From Engelhardtia mirabilis (GTDB lineage Bacteria; Planctomycetota; UBA1135; GCA-002686595): a DNA stretch of 64,000 nt. Below the pieces are notes generated by a model that saw nothing but the letters and a program-made list of their open reading frames with translations, did no database searches and was not told the DNA's origin. This document shows positions 33,584 through 42,779 of this stretch, piece by piece. Location of the stretch: contig NZ_CP036287.1 of the NCBI RefSeq assembly GCF_007748095.1, forward strand, positions 6,262,001 through 6,326,000. The letters are read 5' to 3'. Every line of letters begins with the position of its first letter. The stretch's first letter is position 1. A program made the translations under genes and the position numbers.

Positions 33584-35092
33584 TCAGGGCAGTCGCCAGT
33601 GCCAGCGCAGGACGATGCAGGTCAGCGCGAGGAGCGCGGCGAGGACCACCCACACCGGACGCGCGCATTCCGCCGCCGGGTTCCGCTCGGCGCGCTCGTC
33701 GTCGATCAGGGCCGCGACCAACACGTAGGGCATCAGCGGTACCCAGATGCGACCGGCCTCGCCGCGCACGACCCCCGACAGGTCGAGCAGCAGCAGGCTG
33801 ATCGCGAGGGTCCAGGCCACCGACGCGGCCAGGCCGCCCTCGCGCCGCGTCAGGCGCGCGATCAAGAGCACGCCTAGGGGCGGTCCCGCAAAGACGAACA
33901 GGTCCCAAAGATTGAAGAGGACCCAGGCCCCGTAGGAGCGTCGCGAAGTGAATTCCTCGGCGTGGACGCCCAGGGCCGCGCGCAGGCCGGCGATCGGGTC
34001 ATAGCCGACGAGCATGGGCACGAAGAAGCCCAGCGCACAGACCGCGGCCGCCAGGGCCATGGGCGCTGCCACATCCCGGCCCGGGCGCGAGCCCCGCGCG
34101 AGTGACGACGCCGCGGCCATCAGCCCGCCGACGGCCATGAAGATCGGCGCGCCGAAGGAGCAGAACACGCACACACCCGCCAGGGCTCCGGCGCTGGTGG
34201 CCAAGGCCCAACGCTGCGCGGCGTTCCGACCGGGCGCGGTGGCCGTGGCCAACAGGGCCACCACGGTCAGTAGCAGCGGCACCAAGAGCTGGTCGAAGGT
34301 CGGCGTCATCAGCGCCAGGCCGGGGACCAGCGCAGTCAGCGCTCCGATCCCCGTGGCCCGCGAACGGCTCGCACCGAGGGCGCGTGCGAAGGCGGCGCAG
34401 GCGAGGGGAGCGAGGCTCGCGACGGCCAGCAGAACGAGCGCGCCGAGTAGTGCCGAGGCCACGTGAGCGTCCTGGGTCGGCGGTCCGCGTAGTGGCTCTC
34501 GATAGCCACCCGCCTCGCCGCGAGCCACGAGTGCGCGCTCCAGGCCCGGCGACGACGTGACCAGTCCGTGCAGTGCGCGATAGAAGACGATCGGGCCCGG
34601 CGGGTGGGCGCGGGCGTGGGTCGGCAGGTCGGGCAATAGCTCGTCGAAGCGCGCGAGGAACACGCCCACGTCGCGAGCGTCCTCACTGACGGCCACCGTG
34701 TGGTACGAGGTGAAGCCCTTCGACAGGGTCCGGCGCACGAGCACGTCGACGGCTCCGTGGCCGTCTTCCATGGCCGCCAACGACGTCGTCAGGCCAAGGC
34801 TGCCGATCGAGGCCGCCAGCAGCCAACCCGTCACGACGAGCCGGCCGGCACGATCGAGCCTCGCGCTGCCTGCGCCGACCACGAGGGCGATCAGCACCAC
34901 CGACCACAGCACCGCGCCGGCCACCCCGTGTTCAGGGGTGGCCTCGCGCAGGCCCCATTGCCACTCCGGCGGCCAGGGCGCCGGGCCGCGCAGCAAAGGC
35001 GTGGCGTCCCCGGCTACCGCCGCCAGAAGCGCCACGGTGACAGCGGCGGCTGCGATGGTGGCTACGCGGGGGGAAGAGAGGACGCGGGGCAT
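33584..35092 (-). CDS. Multi-pass membrane protein, possibly GT-C type glycosyltransferase
   Basis: 502 residues from ATG 35092; longer frames have no membrane character. About ten to eleven hydrophobic helices: residues 8-28, VLWSVVLIALVVGAG, ASALLGALVLLAVASLAPLA, VPLLLTVVALLATATA, AVGGLMAAASSLA, MALAAAVCALGFFVPMLVG, VAWTLAISLLLLDLSG, WVVLAALLALTCIVL. The loop after the second or third helix contains PTHARAHPPGPIVFYRALH. A HPPGP stretch at this place is seen in membrane glycosyltransferases of the GT39/ArnT group. The catalytic Asp pattern of that group is not obvious, so the assignment is tentative. A late loop reads RGEAGRIWVPLMPYVL. Divergent from the tautomerase operon. Confidence 0.6.
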   Translation of the reverse strand: MPRVLSSPRVATIAAAAVTVALLAAVAGDATPLLRGPAPWPPEWQWGLREATPEHGVAGAVLWSVVLIALVVGAGSARLDRAGRLVVTGWLLAASIGSLGLTTSLAAMEDGHGAVDVLVRRTLSKGFTSYHTVAVSEDARDVGVFLARFDELLPDLPTHARAHPPGPIVFYRALHGLVTSSPGLERALVARGEAGGYREPLRGPPTQDAHVASALLGALVLLAVASLAPLACAAFARALGASRSRATGIGALTALVPGLALMTPTFDQLLVPLLLTVVALLATATAPGRNAAQRWALATSAGALAGVCVFCSFGAPIFMAVGGLMAAASSLARGSRPGRDVAAPMALAAAVCALGFFVPMLVGYDPIAGLRAALGVHAEEFTSRRSYGAWVLFNLWDLFVFAGPPLGVLLIARLTRREGGLAASVAWTLAISLLLLDLSGVVRGEAGRIWVPLMPYVLVAALIDDERAERNPAAECARPVWVVLAALLALTCIVLRWHWRLP

Positions 35093-35297
35093 GGAGTCGC
35101 GGCGAAGACGCGTCGTCAGCGGGGCCGGCTGACCCCGACCGGGCCATCGACTCGTGCCTCCGCACGACGGGGCCAGGACAGTAGCCGGTGGGCCCTGCCG
35201 GCGACAGCCGCGGCGCACGGGCGGCGATGGACTCGGGGCGCCCGCCGAGTCCAAGATGCTCGCTCTCCCCACTCCCCATCTGCCCGAGAGCGACCCC

Positions 35298-35711
35298 ATG
35301 CCCCTGATCGAGATCAAGTCCCTCCCGCCCGCCGACCCCCTGGACCGTTCCGCAGTCCTTGCGCGGGTCAATCGAGCGGTCGCCGACGCCGCCGGCCTGC
35401 CGATCGTCGCGGTCTGGTCCGTCTGGACCGAGCTGGAGCCCGGTTGCTACGTCGAGGGCGAGAGGGCCGCTTCCGAACAGCCCACGGGCACCCATCCGCC
35501 GATCGTCCGCATCGTGGCCTACGAGGGTCGGCGCAATGACACGGTCGTGGCCATGCTCGAGGCCGTGGCCCAGGTGCTGGGGGATGCCCTCTGCGACGGT
35601 GAACCCAATGTCTTCGCAACCTATGAGGAAGCTCGCTCCGGACGGGTCTTCACCGGCGGCAGGGTGCGATACACCGACTCGGCCGACATCGCGCCGCCCG
35701 CCGAGGCCTGA
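35298..35711 (+). CDS. Tautomerase-fold (4-oxalocrotonate tautomerase-like) protein
   Basis: 137 residues from ATG 35298, beginning MPLIEIKSLPP with proline at position 2, the catalytic base of the tautomerase superfamily after Met removal. A beta-alpha-beta unit follows: RSAVLARVNRAVADAAGLP, IVAVWSVWTELEPGCYVEGE, PIVRIVAYEGRRNDTVVAMLEAVAQVLGDAL. The frame open upstream to 35154 would bury Pro2, so the later start is preferred. Family members isomerise enols or dehalogenate small acids; the substrate here is unknown. It is the first gene of a group with a glutathione S-transferase and a thioredoxin-fold protein, suggesting detoxification or stress, which is only inference. Confidence 0.7.
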   Translation: MPLIEIKSLPPADPLDRSAVLARVNRAVADAAGLPIVAVWSVWTELEPGCYVEGERAASEQPTGTHPPIVRIVAYEGRRNDTVVAMLEAVAQVLGDALCDGEPNVFATYEEARSGRVFTGGRVRYTDSADIAPPAEA

Positions 35712-35773
35712 GGATCTCCTGCCCCCCGTCCTCCCGACCGGCCGACGACGTCCTCCACTGCTAACCCGACCCC

Positions 35774-36442
35774 ATGAACGAACCTGTCCTCTACTACACC
35801 CCTGGCACTTGCGCCCTGTCCGAGCTGATCTGCCTGGAGTGGATCGGCGAGCCCTACCGCCTGTGCCGGGTGGCCCGCGACGAGCGCGCTAGCGAGGCAT
35901 TCCTGGCGCTCAACCCCCACGGCTCGGTGCCCGTGATGCGCTTCGGCGACCGCGTGATGGCCGAGAACCTCGCCCTGCTCCTGCGCCTGGCCGACACCAA
36001 CCCGTCCGCCAAGCTCGCCCCCCCGGCGGGCAGCCCCGAGCGCGACGAGCTGCACTTCTGGCTCTCCTACATCGGCAGCCGCTTCCACGTGGCCTTCTAC
36101 CCGGTGTTCAAGGCGTCGCGCTACTCCGACCGTGAGGACCTCGCCGAGCACCTCAAGCAGCAGGCCCTGCTGCAGGTCGGCAAGGAGCTGGCCTTCCTCA
36201 ACGAGCGCTTCACCGGGCGCCAACACGCGGTCGGCGACTCGCGTACCGTCGTGGACGCCTACTTCAGCGCCACCGGGCGTTGGGGTCGGCGCTTCTTCGA
36301 CTACCCGGCCGTGAGTCCCGAGTTCGACCGCTACCTGAAGGGCCTCGAGGCTGACCCTGGCGTGGCCCGCGCCCTGAAGATCGAGGCCGGCGAGATCGAA
36401 GGGCCCGACGGCGCTCTGCTCGGTCACGTCGCACTCGCCTGA
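35774..36442 (+). CDS. Glutathione S-transferase family protein
   Basis: 222 residues. N-terminal thioredoxin-like domain (1-80): MNEPVLYYTPGTCALSELICLEWIGEPYRL, with TPGTCALS in the place of the catalytic Ser/Cys loop of beta-class GSTs, then NPHGSVPVMRFGDRVMAENLALLLRLAD with the cis-proline VP and the ExLALL glutathione-contact segment. The C-terminal helical domain (90-222) includes FLNERFTGRQHAVGDSRTVVDAYFSATGRWG, the usual conserved helix 6 motif (VVDAYF). Length is typical. It likely conjugates or isomerises with glutathione or a related thiol. It lies 62 bp after the tautomerase and 13 bp before the thioredoxin-like gene, so the three may form an operon. Confidence 0.88.
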   Translation: MNEPVLYYTPGTCALSELICLEWIGEPYRLCRVARDERASEAFLALNPHGSVPVMRFGDRVMAENLALLLRLADTNPSAKLAPPAGSPERDELHFWLSYIGSRFHVAFYPVFKASRYSDREDLAEHLKQQALLQVGKELAFLNERFTGRQHAVGDSRTVVDAYFSATGRWGRRFFDYPAVSPEFDRYLKGLEADPGVARALKIEAGEIEGPDGALLGHVALA

Positions 36443-36455
36443 CGAAAGACTCACG

Positions 36456-38360
36456 ATGCGCCCGCTCGCTCTGCTCTCGATCCTGACGATGTTCGTCGCC
36501 GCCGCACCCGCCGCAGCGGCCCGCCAGGACGAGCCCGAGCGCTGGCGCTGCACCCTGGACCTGGGCGACGAGGAGCTGCCCTTCGAACTCGCCATCGAGG
36601 GCGAGCGGGCGTTCATCGTCAACGGGTCCGAGCGCATCCCGGTGGTGGAGTTCGAGCGCACGGCGGAGCGCCTGGCGCTCGGCTTCCCCCACTTCGACTC
36701 GAGCATCGAGGCCACGCGGCGCGCGGACGGTTCCTTCGAGGGCACCTGGCGCAAGCACCGGCGCGGCGACGACGTGGCCCAGGTGCCCTTCCGCGCGACG
36801 CCCGGCCTGCCCTGGCGCTTCGAGCCACGAGGCGGCATCGGCCCCGCGCCCGACCGGGTCGCCGGGCGCTGGCGGGTGGACTTCGAGTCTGACGACGCGG
36901 ACGCCGTGGGCCTGTTCGAGCCTACCGGTGACGGACTGGACGTGTCCGGTACCTTCCTGACGCGCACCGGCGACTACCGCTACCTGGCCGGCGAGTTCGC
37001 CGCCTCGACCCTGCGCCTGTCCTGCTTCGACGGGGCCCACGCCTTCCTGTTCGTCGCGACCCTCGAGGGCTCCGGCAAGCTGTCGGGGCACTTCCGCTCC
37101 GGCAACTGGTGGCGCGAGGCCTGGACCGCGGTGCGCGACGACGACGTGGCCCTGCCCGACGCCTTCGGCGAGCTCGACCTGCTCGAGTCGGGCAGCGTGG
37201 ACGAGGTGCTGGTGCTCACGCCCGACGGCACCGAGCACACCCTGGGCGCCCTCGCAGCCCCCGCGGACCGACCGGTACCCCGCGCGACCCTGGTGCAGAT
37301 CCTGGGCACCTGGTGCCCCAACTGCCTGGACGAGACCGAGTACCTGAAGCAGCTGCACGCGCGCTACGCGGACCGCGGCCTGTCGATCGTCGGTCTGTGC
37401 TTCGAGCTGTCCGGCGACGCCGCACGCGACCGGGCGCAGATCGCGCGCTACCGCGAGGTGCGCGGTGTGCCCTACCCCATGGCCCTGGCCGGCGAGGCCG
37501 ACAAGCCGGCGGCGGCCGCTGCCCTGGGCCTGGTCGATCGCGTGCTGTCCTTCCCGACCACGCTCTTCGTCGACGGTCGCGGACTCGTGACCCGGGTCCA
37601 CTCGGGCTTCAGCGGCCCCGCCACCGGCGAGGCCCACGCGCACCTGCGCGAGGAGTTCGAGGGCACGATCGAAGACCTGCTCGCCGCGGAGCCGACCCAG
37701 GACGCGACCTGGGCCGAGTTGACCAGCGAGGACTGGTTCGACTGGAGCGCCTTCGCCGGCGCCACCTGGACCTTCCGCGACGCCGCCGACGGTGTGCGAG
37801 AGGTCCACGAGGACGTGCACGGCAGCGGCGTGCCGACCATCCGCGAAGAAGTGCATCCCGTGCGCTTGGCCGGCAGCACCGTGTTCATCGGCGAAGAGCC
37901 GTGGATCCTCGATCGTCGCGCGCGGGTCCTGCGCCGGGCCGGCCAGCCCCTGCGGCGCCTGTCGCGCGACTCCATCGCGCCCCTGGTGTTGGAGGACTCC
38001 ACCGAGCCGGCCGAGCTCTTCGGGCTGCTCGAGCACGAGTCCGCCCTGAAGCGCCGCGAAGCGCTGGTAGCCATCGGCTACATGGCGCGCTATCGCAGCG
38101 ACGTGACCCTGCCGGACCTGGCGCCGTTCATCACGGCCGAGGACCCGGCCGTGCGCCGCGTCGCCGCCGCCATCGCCGGCGCCGCACGCCAGGGCGCCTC
38201 GCTGGAGGCCCTGGCCGCGGCCCTCGACGCCGCCGATCCGCGCCTGCGTGCGATCGCGGCCCACTCCCTGGCGCTGATGGGCGAGTTGCCGGACGCGTAC
38301 ACGCAGCGGCTGGCGCGGGCGGTGGCGACCGATCCCTTCCCTTCCGTGCGCGGCGAATGA
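36456..38360 (+). CDS. Secreted TlpA/ResA-like thioredoxin-fold protein with C-terminal HEAT-like repeats
   Basis: 634 residues. Signal peptide MRPLALLSILTMFVAAAPAAAA. An N-terminal beta-rich part (30-240) resembles the domain placed before TlpA in planctomycetes. The thioredoxin domain follows with LVQILGTWCPNCLDETEYLKQLH, where C287-P-N-C290 is the redox pair. RGLSIVGLCFEL and LSFPTTLFVDGRGLVTRVHSGFSGP follow, with the cis-proline in FPT. The last 120 residues form HEAT-like helical repeats (LEHESALKRREALVAIGYM, DPAVRRVAAAIAGAARQG, DPRLRAIAAHSLALMG). It probably reduces or oxidises disulfides outside the cytoplasm. The combination of TlpA and HEAT in one chain is less common. Confidence 0.88.
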   Translation: MRPLALLSILTMFVAAAPAAAARQDEPERWRCTLDLGDEELPFELAIEGERAFIVNGSERIPVVEFERTAERLALGFPHFDSSIEATRRADGSFEGTWRKHRRGDDVAQVPFRATPGLPWRFEPRGGIGPAPDRVAGRWRVDFESDDADAVGLFEPTGDGLDVSGTFLTRTGDYRYLAGEFAASTLRLSCFDGAHAFLFVATLEGSGKLSGHFRSGNWWREAWTAVRDDDVALPDAFGELDLLESGSVDEVLVLTPDGTEHTLGALAAPADRPVPRATLVQILGTWCPNCLDETEYLKQLHARYADRGLSIVGLCFELSGDAARDRAQIARYREVRGVPYPMALAGEADKPAAAAALGLVDRVLSFPTTLFVDGRGLVTRVHSGFSGPATGEAHAHLREEFEGTIEDLLAAEPTQDATWAELTSEDWFDWSAFAGATWTFRDAADGVREVHEDVHGSGVPTIREEVHPVRLAGSTVFIGEEPWILDRRARVLRRAGQPLRRLSRDSIAPLVLEDSTEPAELFGLLEHESALKRREALVAIGYMARYRSDVTLPDLAPFITAEDPAVRRVAAAIAGAARQGASLEALAAALDAADPRLRAIAAHSLALMGELPDAYTQRLARAVATDPFPSVRGE

Positions 38361-38369
38361 GCGGCGCGC

Positions 38370-38390
38370 GGCTCGGGTTCACCCGGAGCC
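38370..38390 (+). terminator. Hairpin after the TlpA-like gene
   Basis: GGCTCGGGT, loop TC, ACCCGGAGCC: an imperfect stem with one bulge, 9 bp after the stop. Confidence 0.4.
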
Positions 38391-38469
38391 CCGCCCCGTT
38401 CCTCCCGGCTGCCCGATAGGTTGGCGGATCCGCAAGCTGCGGACCCTGCCACCTGATCGAGGCCCTTGA

Positions 38470-41400
38470 ATGAAACTGCGCATCGCCCTTGCCCTCGCTG
38501 TCTCGCTGCACCTCGTCGCCTCCGCGCGGGCCCAGAGCTCCGAGCAGGGTGGCGTGCAGCTCGAGACCCTCGCCGCGACATCCTCCGACTACGCCGCCAA
38601 CGACAGCGCGTACGCGGTCGCGGCCCACGGCGGCGTCGCCTACATCGCGGGCGAGGGGAGCAGTCCCTACGGCAGCCGCTGGTTGATCCGCGCCCGATCG
38701 ATCGCGAACGGTGCGAAGCTCTGGTCGGTGGACTTCGCCCTCCAGTCGGGCATGTTCGACGCGGAGGTCAAGGACGTGGCTCTCGCGCCGGATGGCACGA
38801 CGCTCTACGTCGCCGGCCGCCTCGCCGCCTCTTCGCCCTTCGACACGGACGCTACGGTCCTGGCCCTGGACACCCTCGACGGAAGCATCCGCTGGGTGGC
38901 GCAGATCGACGGCGCGGGCGCGGGGGACGAAGCGGCGGCCCTGGCCATCTCGCCGGACGGGCAGAGCCTAGCGCTCACCGGCCACGTGGTGGACGGGACC
39001 CCCGGCCTCGGACACCGCCTGCTGGTGGCCGTGCTGGAGCCCGCCACCGGCGACGTTCGATGGGACTGGCGCTTCGACGCCGATCCGGCCACCGACGACG
39101 TCGACAAGGGCGTCGACGTGGCCTTCGCTCCCGATGGCGCCGCGGTCTTCGCCTGCGGCATCGTCTCGCCCCCGCAGAGCGGCACGGTCTACGGGACCTA
39201 CGCCCTCGCCTCGGCGACGGGCCAGCTCGCGTGGTCGCACCACTACACCGGCGCCTTCGCGACCGAGAGCGCGCCCCTGGAGCTTTCGACCAACGGCAGC
39301 CAGGTGGTCGTCGTCGGCCGCCACGAGTACACATCGAGCTCCGCCGTGCTCGACGGGACCCTGGCCCTGGATGCGAGCTCCGGCCAGCAACTGTGGACCA
39401 CCTCCGGCCCTGGTCAGGTCGGCATCAACAGCTCCCGCGCGATCGACACCGACGGCGCCGACTTCTTCGTCGCCGAGGCCAAGGCCAACACCTTCGAGGG
39501 CTCGAAGTGGATGGCGGTCAAGCTCGACGGCGCAACCGGCGCGCGCCTGTGGGAGAGCCCCTTCACCCTCTCCGCCTGGCCCCTGGCCAGCCTCGATCCC
39601 GTGGCCGTGGCCCACGACCCGGCGACGAACACGGTGCTGGTCGCGGGCACGCGGGACCTGAACGGGCTCTCGGCCAGCGACGACATCAACCCGATGACCC
39701 TGGCCTACGACGGAGCCACCGGCGCCGTGCAGTGGCTGCGGGTCTGGGACTCGCCGAGCTCGACCAGCGACCGGACCTTCGACCTGGCCCTGGACGGCGC
39801 GCGCCTGGTCACCGTCGGCTCGAGCTTCGTGCCGGCCGAGGGTCTGGGCATGGGCGTGCGCTGCCGCGAGATCGCGAACGGCAACCCGCCCTGGAGCACG
39901 ATCATCCAGGCCCAGGGGGCCGCGGCTGATCGCCCCGATGCGCTGGTGATCGACCCCCAAACGGGCGACCCCTTCAGCCTCGGCATGCTCTTCGGCGGGG
40001 CCAAGGCCGTGGCCAAGATCGTTCGCATCGAGCGCGCTTCGGGCGCGACCCTGTGGAGCTACGTCGACGACCCGGGCACGGTCAGCGGCGGCACCTTCCT
40101 CGCAGGTCGCCTCTCCGCGGACGGGCACACCCTGTACGCGCTGGGCTACGACGGCGAGGACGTGCTCGCGGTGGCCCTCGACGCCCACACGGGCGCGCTC
40201 CTGTGGCGGCGGACCATCGACGGTCCGGCCGGGCGCAAGGATCGCGGCCGGGACCTGCTGCTCTCGGCCGACGGTCAGACCCTGTTCGGCCTGGCGACGG
40301 TCGACTCGTCGACGATCGTGGTCAACCCGGGCGAGGAGGAGGCCATGCTGACCCTGGCCCTCGACGCTGCCAGCGGTGCGGACCTGTGGTCGGCGGTCCA
40401 CGACCCCACCACCGAGGACGAGAAGGGTCTGCGCCTGGTCCTGTCCCCCGACGGGTCGAAGCTGTTCAGCCTGGGCACGCGCGACACGCTCGTCGGCGCG
40501 CCGCTACAGGACGACATCGAGGTCGCCGCCTACGACGCGGCCAGTGGCGCCTTCCTATGGGCTGGCGGTTACTCGGCCGGCGCCGTGCCGATCTCCTCGT
40601 GGAACGACAAACCCCTCGCCGGCCGGGTCAGCGACGACGGGGCGCGGCTGGCGATCGTGGGCGCGAGCGACGGCTCCTGTTGTGACGACGGGCGCGCGGC
40701 CCTGTGGGTCGTGGACACGACCAACGGCGCGCTGATCCTGCGCACCTTGGCGCCGCTCCCCGGCGAGGACTTCGAGCCCCGTGCCGCCGCGTTCACGCCC
40801 GACGGCTCGCGCGCCGTCGCTGTCGGTAACGTGGGCAGCTCGCTCGGCACGGGCGCCGTCGCGATCGACATCGCGAGCGGCCTGGCGCCGTGGGCGTCGA
40901 CCTACCCGCTCGGCGGCCCGACCCCACCGGCCGTCTTCACCAGCCTCGACGCCGTCGTCATCGCGGCCGACGGGGCTACGGCCCTCGCCGCCGGCCGCGA
41001 CCTGGACCACCGCCTGTTGACGATGGGGATCGACGTGGCTTCCGGGACGGAGCTGTGGCGCGCGGTCTTCGACCCGCCCGGGGCCACCGACGCCGTCACG
41101 ACCAAGGGCGCGCGGGCGGTGGCCTACGACGACTTGCGACGGCTGGTCTGGACGGCGGGCGACGGTCCGCTCGTGGGCACCGACGTGGACGGCCTGGTCC
41201 TCGGCTATCGCGACCCGACGCTGCTCGGCCAGGAGTCGACTCTGTCCCTGTCCGCCGGTGGCAGCCAAGCCCTGACGGCGCGCGCGGGGCCCAACTTCGC
41301 GGGTGACTTCCACCTGCTGCTGGGCTCGCTCACTGGAACGACTCCGGGTTTGCCCCTCGGGATCGGCACCCTCCCGCTGAACGTCGACAGCTACACCCAA

Positions 41401-41619
41401 CTGACCCTGAGCGAACCCGGCTCGAGCTTCCTGCCGGGGTCCTTGGGCGTGCTCGACTCGACTGGCAGCGCGAGCCTCGCGCTCGTTGTCCCCGCGGGCA
41501 CCAACCCGGCACTGGCCGGGCTCACCGTGCACCACGCCTTCGTCGCGCTCCACGTGAGCGCCACGGAGCTCTCGTTGTCCCTGGTCTCCAACGCGATCGG
41601 CGCGACGCTGGTTCCCTGA
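38470..41619 (+). CDS. Secreted PQQ-like beta-propeller protein with shared C-terminal module
   Basis: 1049 residues. Signal peptide MKLRIALALAVSLHLVASARAQ. Fifteen or more propeller repeats have the PQQ-like pattern (ALDTLDGSIRWVAQIDG, LDAHTGALLWRRTIDGP, YDAASGAFLWAGGYSAG, IDVASGTELWRAVFDPPG) alternating with LAISPDGQSLALTG strands. No quinone ligand or dehydrogenase active site is seen, so it is a binding or structural propeller. The last 120 residues are the C-terminal module in its clearest form: LSLSAGGSQALTARAG, FHLLLGSLTGTTPGLPL, YTQLTLSEPGSSFLPGSLGV, SASLALVVPAGTNPALAGLTVHHAFV. A broken short paralog lies at 46533-47976. Located 109 bp after the TlpA-like gene; GAGG lies near the start. 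Confidence 0.85.
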   Translation: MKLRIALALAVSLHLVASARAQSSEQGGVQLETLAATSSDYAANDSAYAVAAHGGVAYIAGEGSSPYGSRWLIRARSIANGAKLWSVDFALQSGMFDAEVKDVALAPDGTTLYVAGRLAASSPFDTDATVLALDTLDGSIRWVAQIDGAGAGDEAAALAISPDGQSLALTGHVVDGTPGLGHRLLVAVLEPATGDVRWDWRFDADPATDDVDKGVDVAFAPDGAAVFACGIVSPPQSGTVYGTYALASATGQLAWSHHYTGAFATESAPLELSTNGSQVVVVGRHEYTSSSAVLDGTLALDASSGQQLWTTSGPGQVGINSSRAIDTDGADFFVAEAKANTFEGSKWMAVKLDGATGARLWESPFTLSAWPLASLDPVAVAHDPATNTVLVAGTRDLNGLSASDDINPMTLAYDGATGAVQWLRVWDSPSSTSDRTFDLALDGARLVTVGSSFVPAEGLGMGVRCREIANGNPPWSTIIQAQGAAADRPDALVIDPQTGDPFSLGMLFGGAKAVAKIVRIERASGATLWSYVDDPGTVSGGTFLAGRLSADGHTLYALGYDGEDVLAVALDAHTGALLWRRTIDGPAGRKDRGRDLLLSADGQTLFGLATVDSSTIVVNPGEEEAMLTLALDAASGADLWSAVHDPTTEDEKGLRLVLSPDGSKLFSLGTRDTLVGAPLQDDIEVAAYDAASGAFLWAGGYSAGAVPISSWNDKPLAGRVSDDGARLAIVGASDGSCCDDGRAALWVVDTTNGALILRTLAPLPGEDFEPRAAAFTPDGSRAVAVGNVGSSLGTGAVAIDIASGLAPWASTYPLGGPTPPAVFTSLDAVVIAADGATALAAGRDLDHRLLTMGIDVASGTELWRAVFDPPGATDAVTTKGARAVAYDDLRRLVWTAGDGPLVGTDVDGLVLGYRDPTLLGQESTLSLSAGGSQALTARAGPNFAGDFHLLLGSLTGTTPGLPLGIGTLPLNVDSYTQLTLSEPGSSFLPGSLGVLDSTGSASLALVVPAGTNPALAGLTVHHAFVALHVSATELSLSLVSNAIGATLVP

Positions 41620-41627
41620 CCGCCCCG

Positions 41628-42650
41628 CTACGGCGCGAACACGACCTCGTCGAAGCGCGCCACCACCTCGGGCGGCGAGCTGAACGAATAGGCCATCGGA
41701 CCGACCTGCACTGTCGCAGGGAGTCCGTTGAAGACACTCGTGTGCAGCAGCTCCCAGGTGGAGCTGCCCAGGTCGCGGTGCCAGGCGGTGACCGTGTCGC
41801 CGGTCCGCACCAGGCGCAGCTCGCGGTGGGTGTCCGCGGCGGCCGACACGACCCACTGGCTGGAGGAGGCGTGGGTTTCCTTCCACTCGACGCCGGCGGG
41901 CTGGCCCGCGCCCCCGCTGCCAGTGGCCACGTGGCACCACTCGTGGGTGCCCGCTGCGAGCGCCGTGGGGTCGCGCAGGACCAGGCCGCCCAGGCGGTAG
42001 CCAGTCGCGGGCGCGGCGCCCGTGTCCCCGGGCGTGTGGACGTTCACCGTGCAGCGCACCTGGAAGTCGCCGGTCACCTCGCGCAGCACCGCCAGCCCCT
42101 CGCCGTCCTCGAACCACATGTCGGGCAGGCCCGCGGCCGAGGGCGTCAGGACGAGTTCACCGCCGGTGATCTCCACCGCACCGAGGTCGGGGTGCAGGGT
42201 CGACCAGCAGGCGTCGAGCTGGTCGACCGGCGGCTCCCAGGTCTCGCCCAGGCCAGCGATCGAGGCCACGCTGCCGCCCACGGCTCCGGTCGCTCCGAAG
42301 TCGACGAAGCCGCCCGTGAGGTCGATGGTCACGCCCTGGCCCACCGCGACGAACGGCAGGGGCGCGCCCGACGGGATCGGCGTGACGATCGTCGTACGGC
42401 CCGTTCCGTCGAGCACCGCGGGGCCGAGCAGGATGAAGGGCTGCACCAGGACCAGACACGCGTCCGCGTCGATGCAAAGGCCCATCGCAGCCGCGCCGGT
42501 GAAGCTGATGCCCAGGATGGCCGTGGCGCCGGGGGGGCCGTCGTAGATCTCCCAGCGGGTCGAGGCCCCGACGTAGAGGTCCTTGACCGCGAGATCGGGG
42601 CCGGTCTGGAGCGGGGACAGGGCACAGAGCAGGGCGGCGGTGGTCAGCAT
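41628..42650 (-). CDS. Secreted protein with concanavalin-like (DUF1349/LamG-type) domain
   Basis: 340 residues. AGGAGAG lies about 10 nt before the ATG. Signal peptide MLTTAALLCALSPLQT. The first half is beta-rich with IPSGAPLPFVAVGQGVTIDLTGGF, a pattern like the C-terminal modules of neighbours, but here near the N-terminus. Residues 150-340 contain WFEDGEGLAVLREVTGDFQVRCTVNVHTPGD...YRLGGLVLRDP, and VEWKETHASSSQW...LRLVRTGDTVTAWHRDLGSSTWELLH...VQVGPMAYSFSS. This order matches a DUF1349-type lectin-like sandwich. No catalytic residues can be named. Convergent with the propeller gene upstream, only 8 bp apart. Confidence 0.7.
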   Translation of the reverse strand: MLTTAALLCALSPLQTGPDLAVKDLYVGASTRWEIYDGPPGATAILGISFTGAAAMGLCIDADACLVLVQPFILLGPAVLDGTGRTTIVTPIPSGAPLPFVAVGQGVTIDLTGGFVDFGATGAVGGSVASIAGLGETWEPPVDQLDACWSTLHPDLGAVEITGGELVLTPSAAGLPDMWFEDGEGLAVLREVTGDFQVRCTVNVHTPGDTGAAPATGYRLGGLVLRDPTALAAGTHEWCHVATGSGGAGQPAGVEWKETHASSSQWVVSAAADTHRELRLVRTGDTVTAWHRDLGSSTWELLHTSVFNGLPATVQVGPMAYSFSSPPEVVARFDEVVFAP

Positions 42651-42779
42651 GGTGGTCGACTCTCCTGGGTGGATCCTAGCCCGCGGCGCCTGATAGCGCG
42701 TCGCCGCAGCCCCCGCCGCCGCGACCCGGGCTACGCGCGCGCCTAGTGGGTCTCGACGATGCTGTACCCTGCCGCCCCC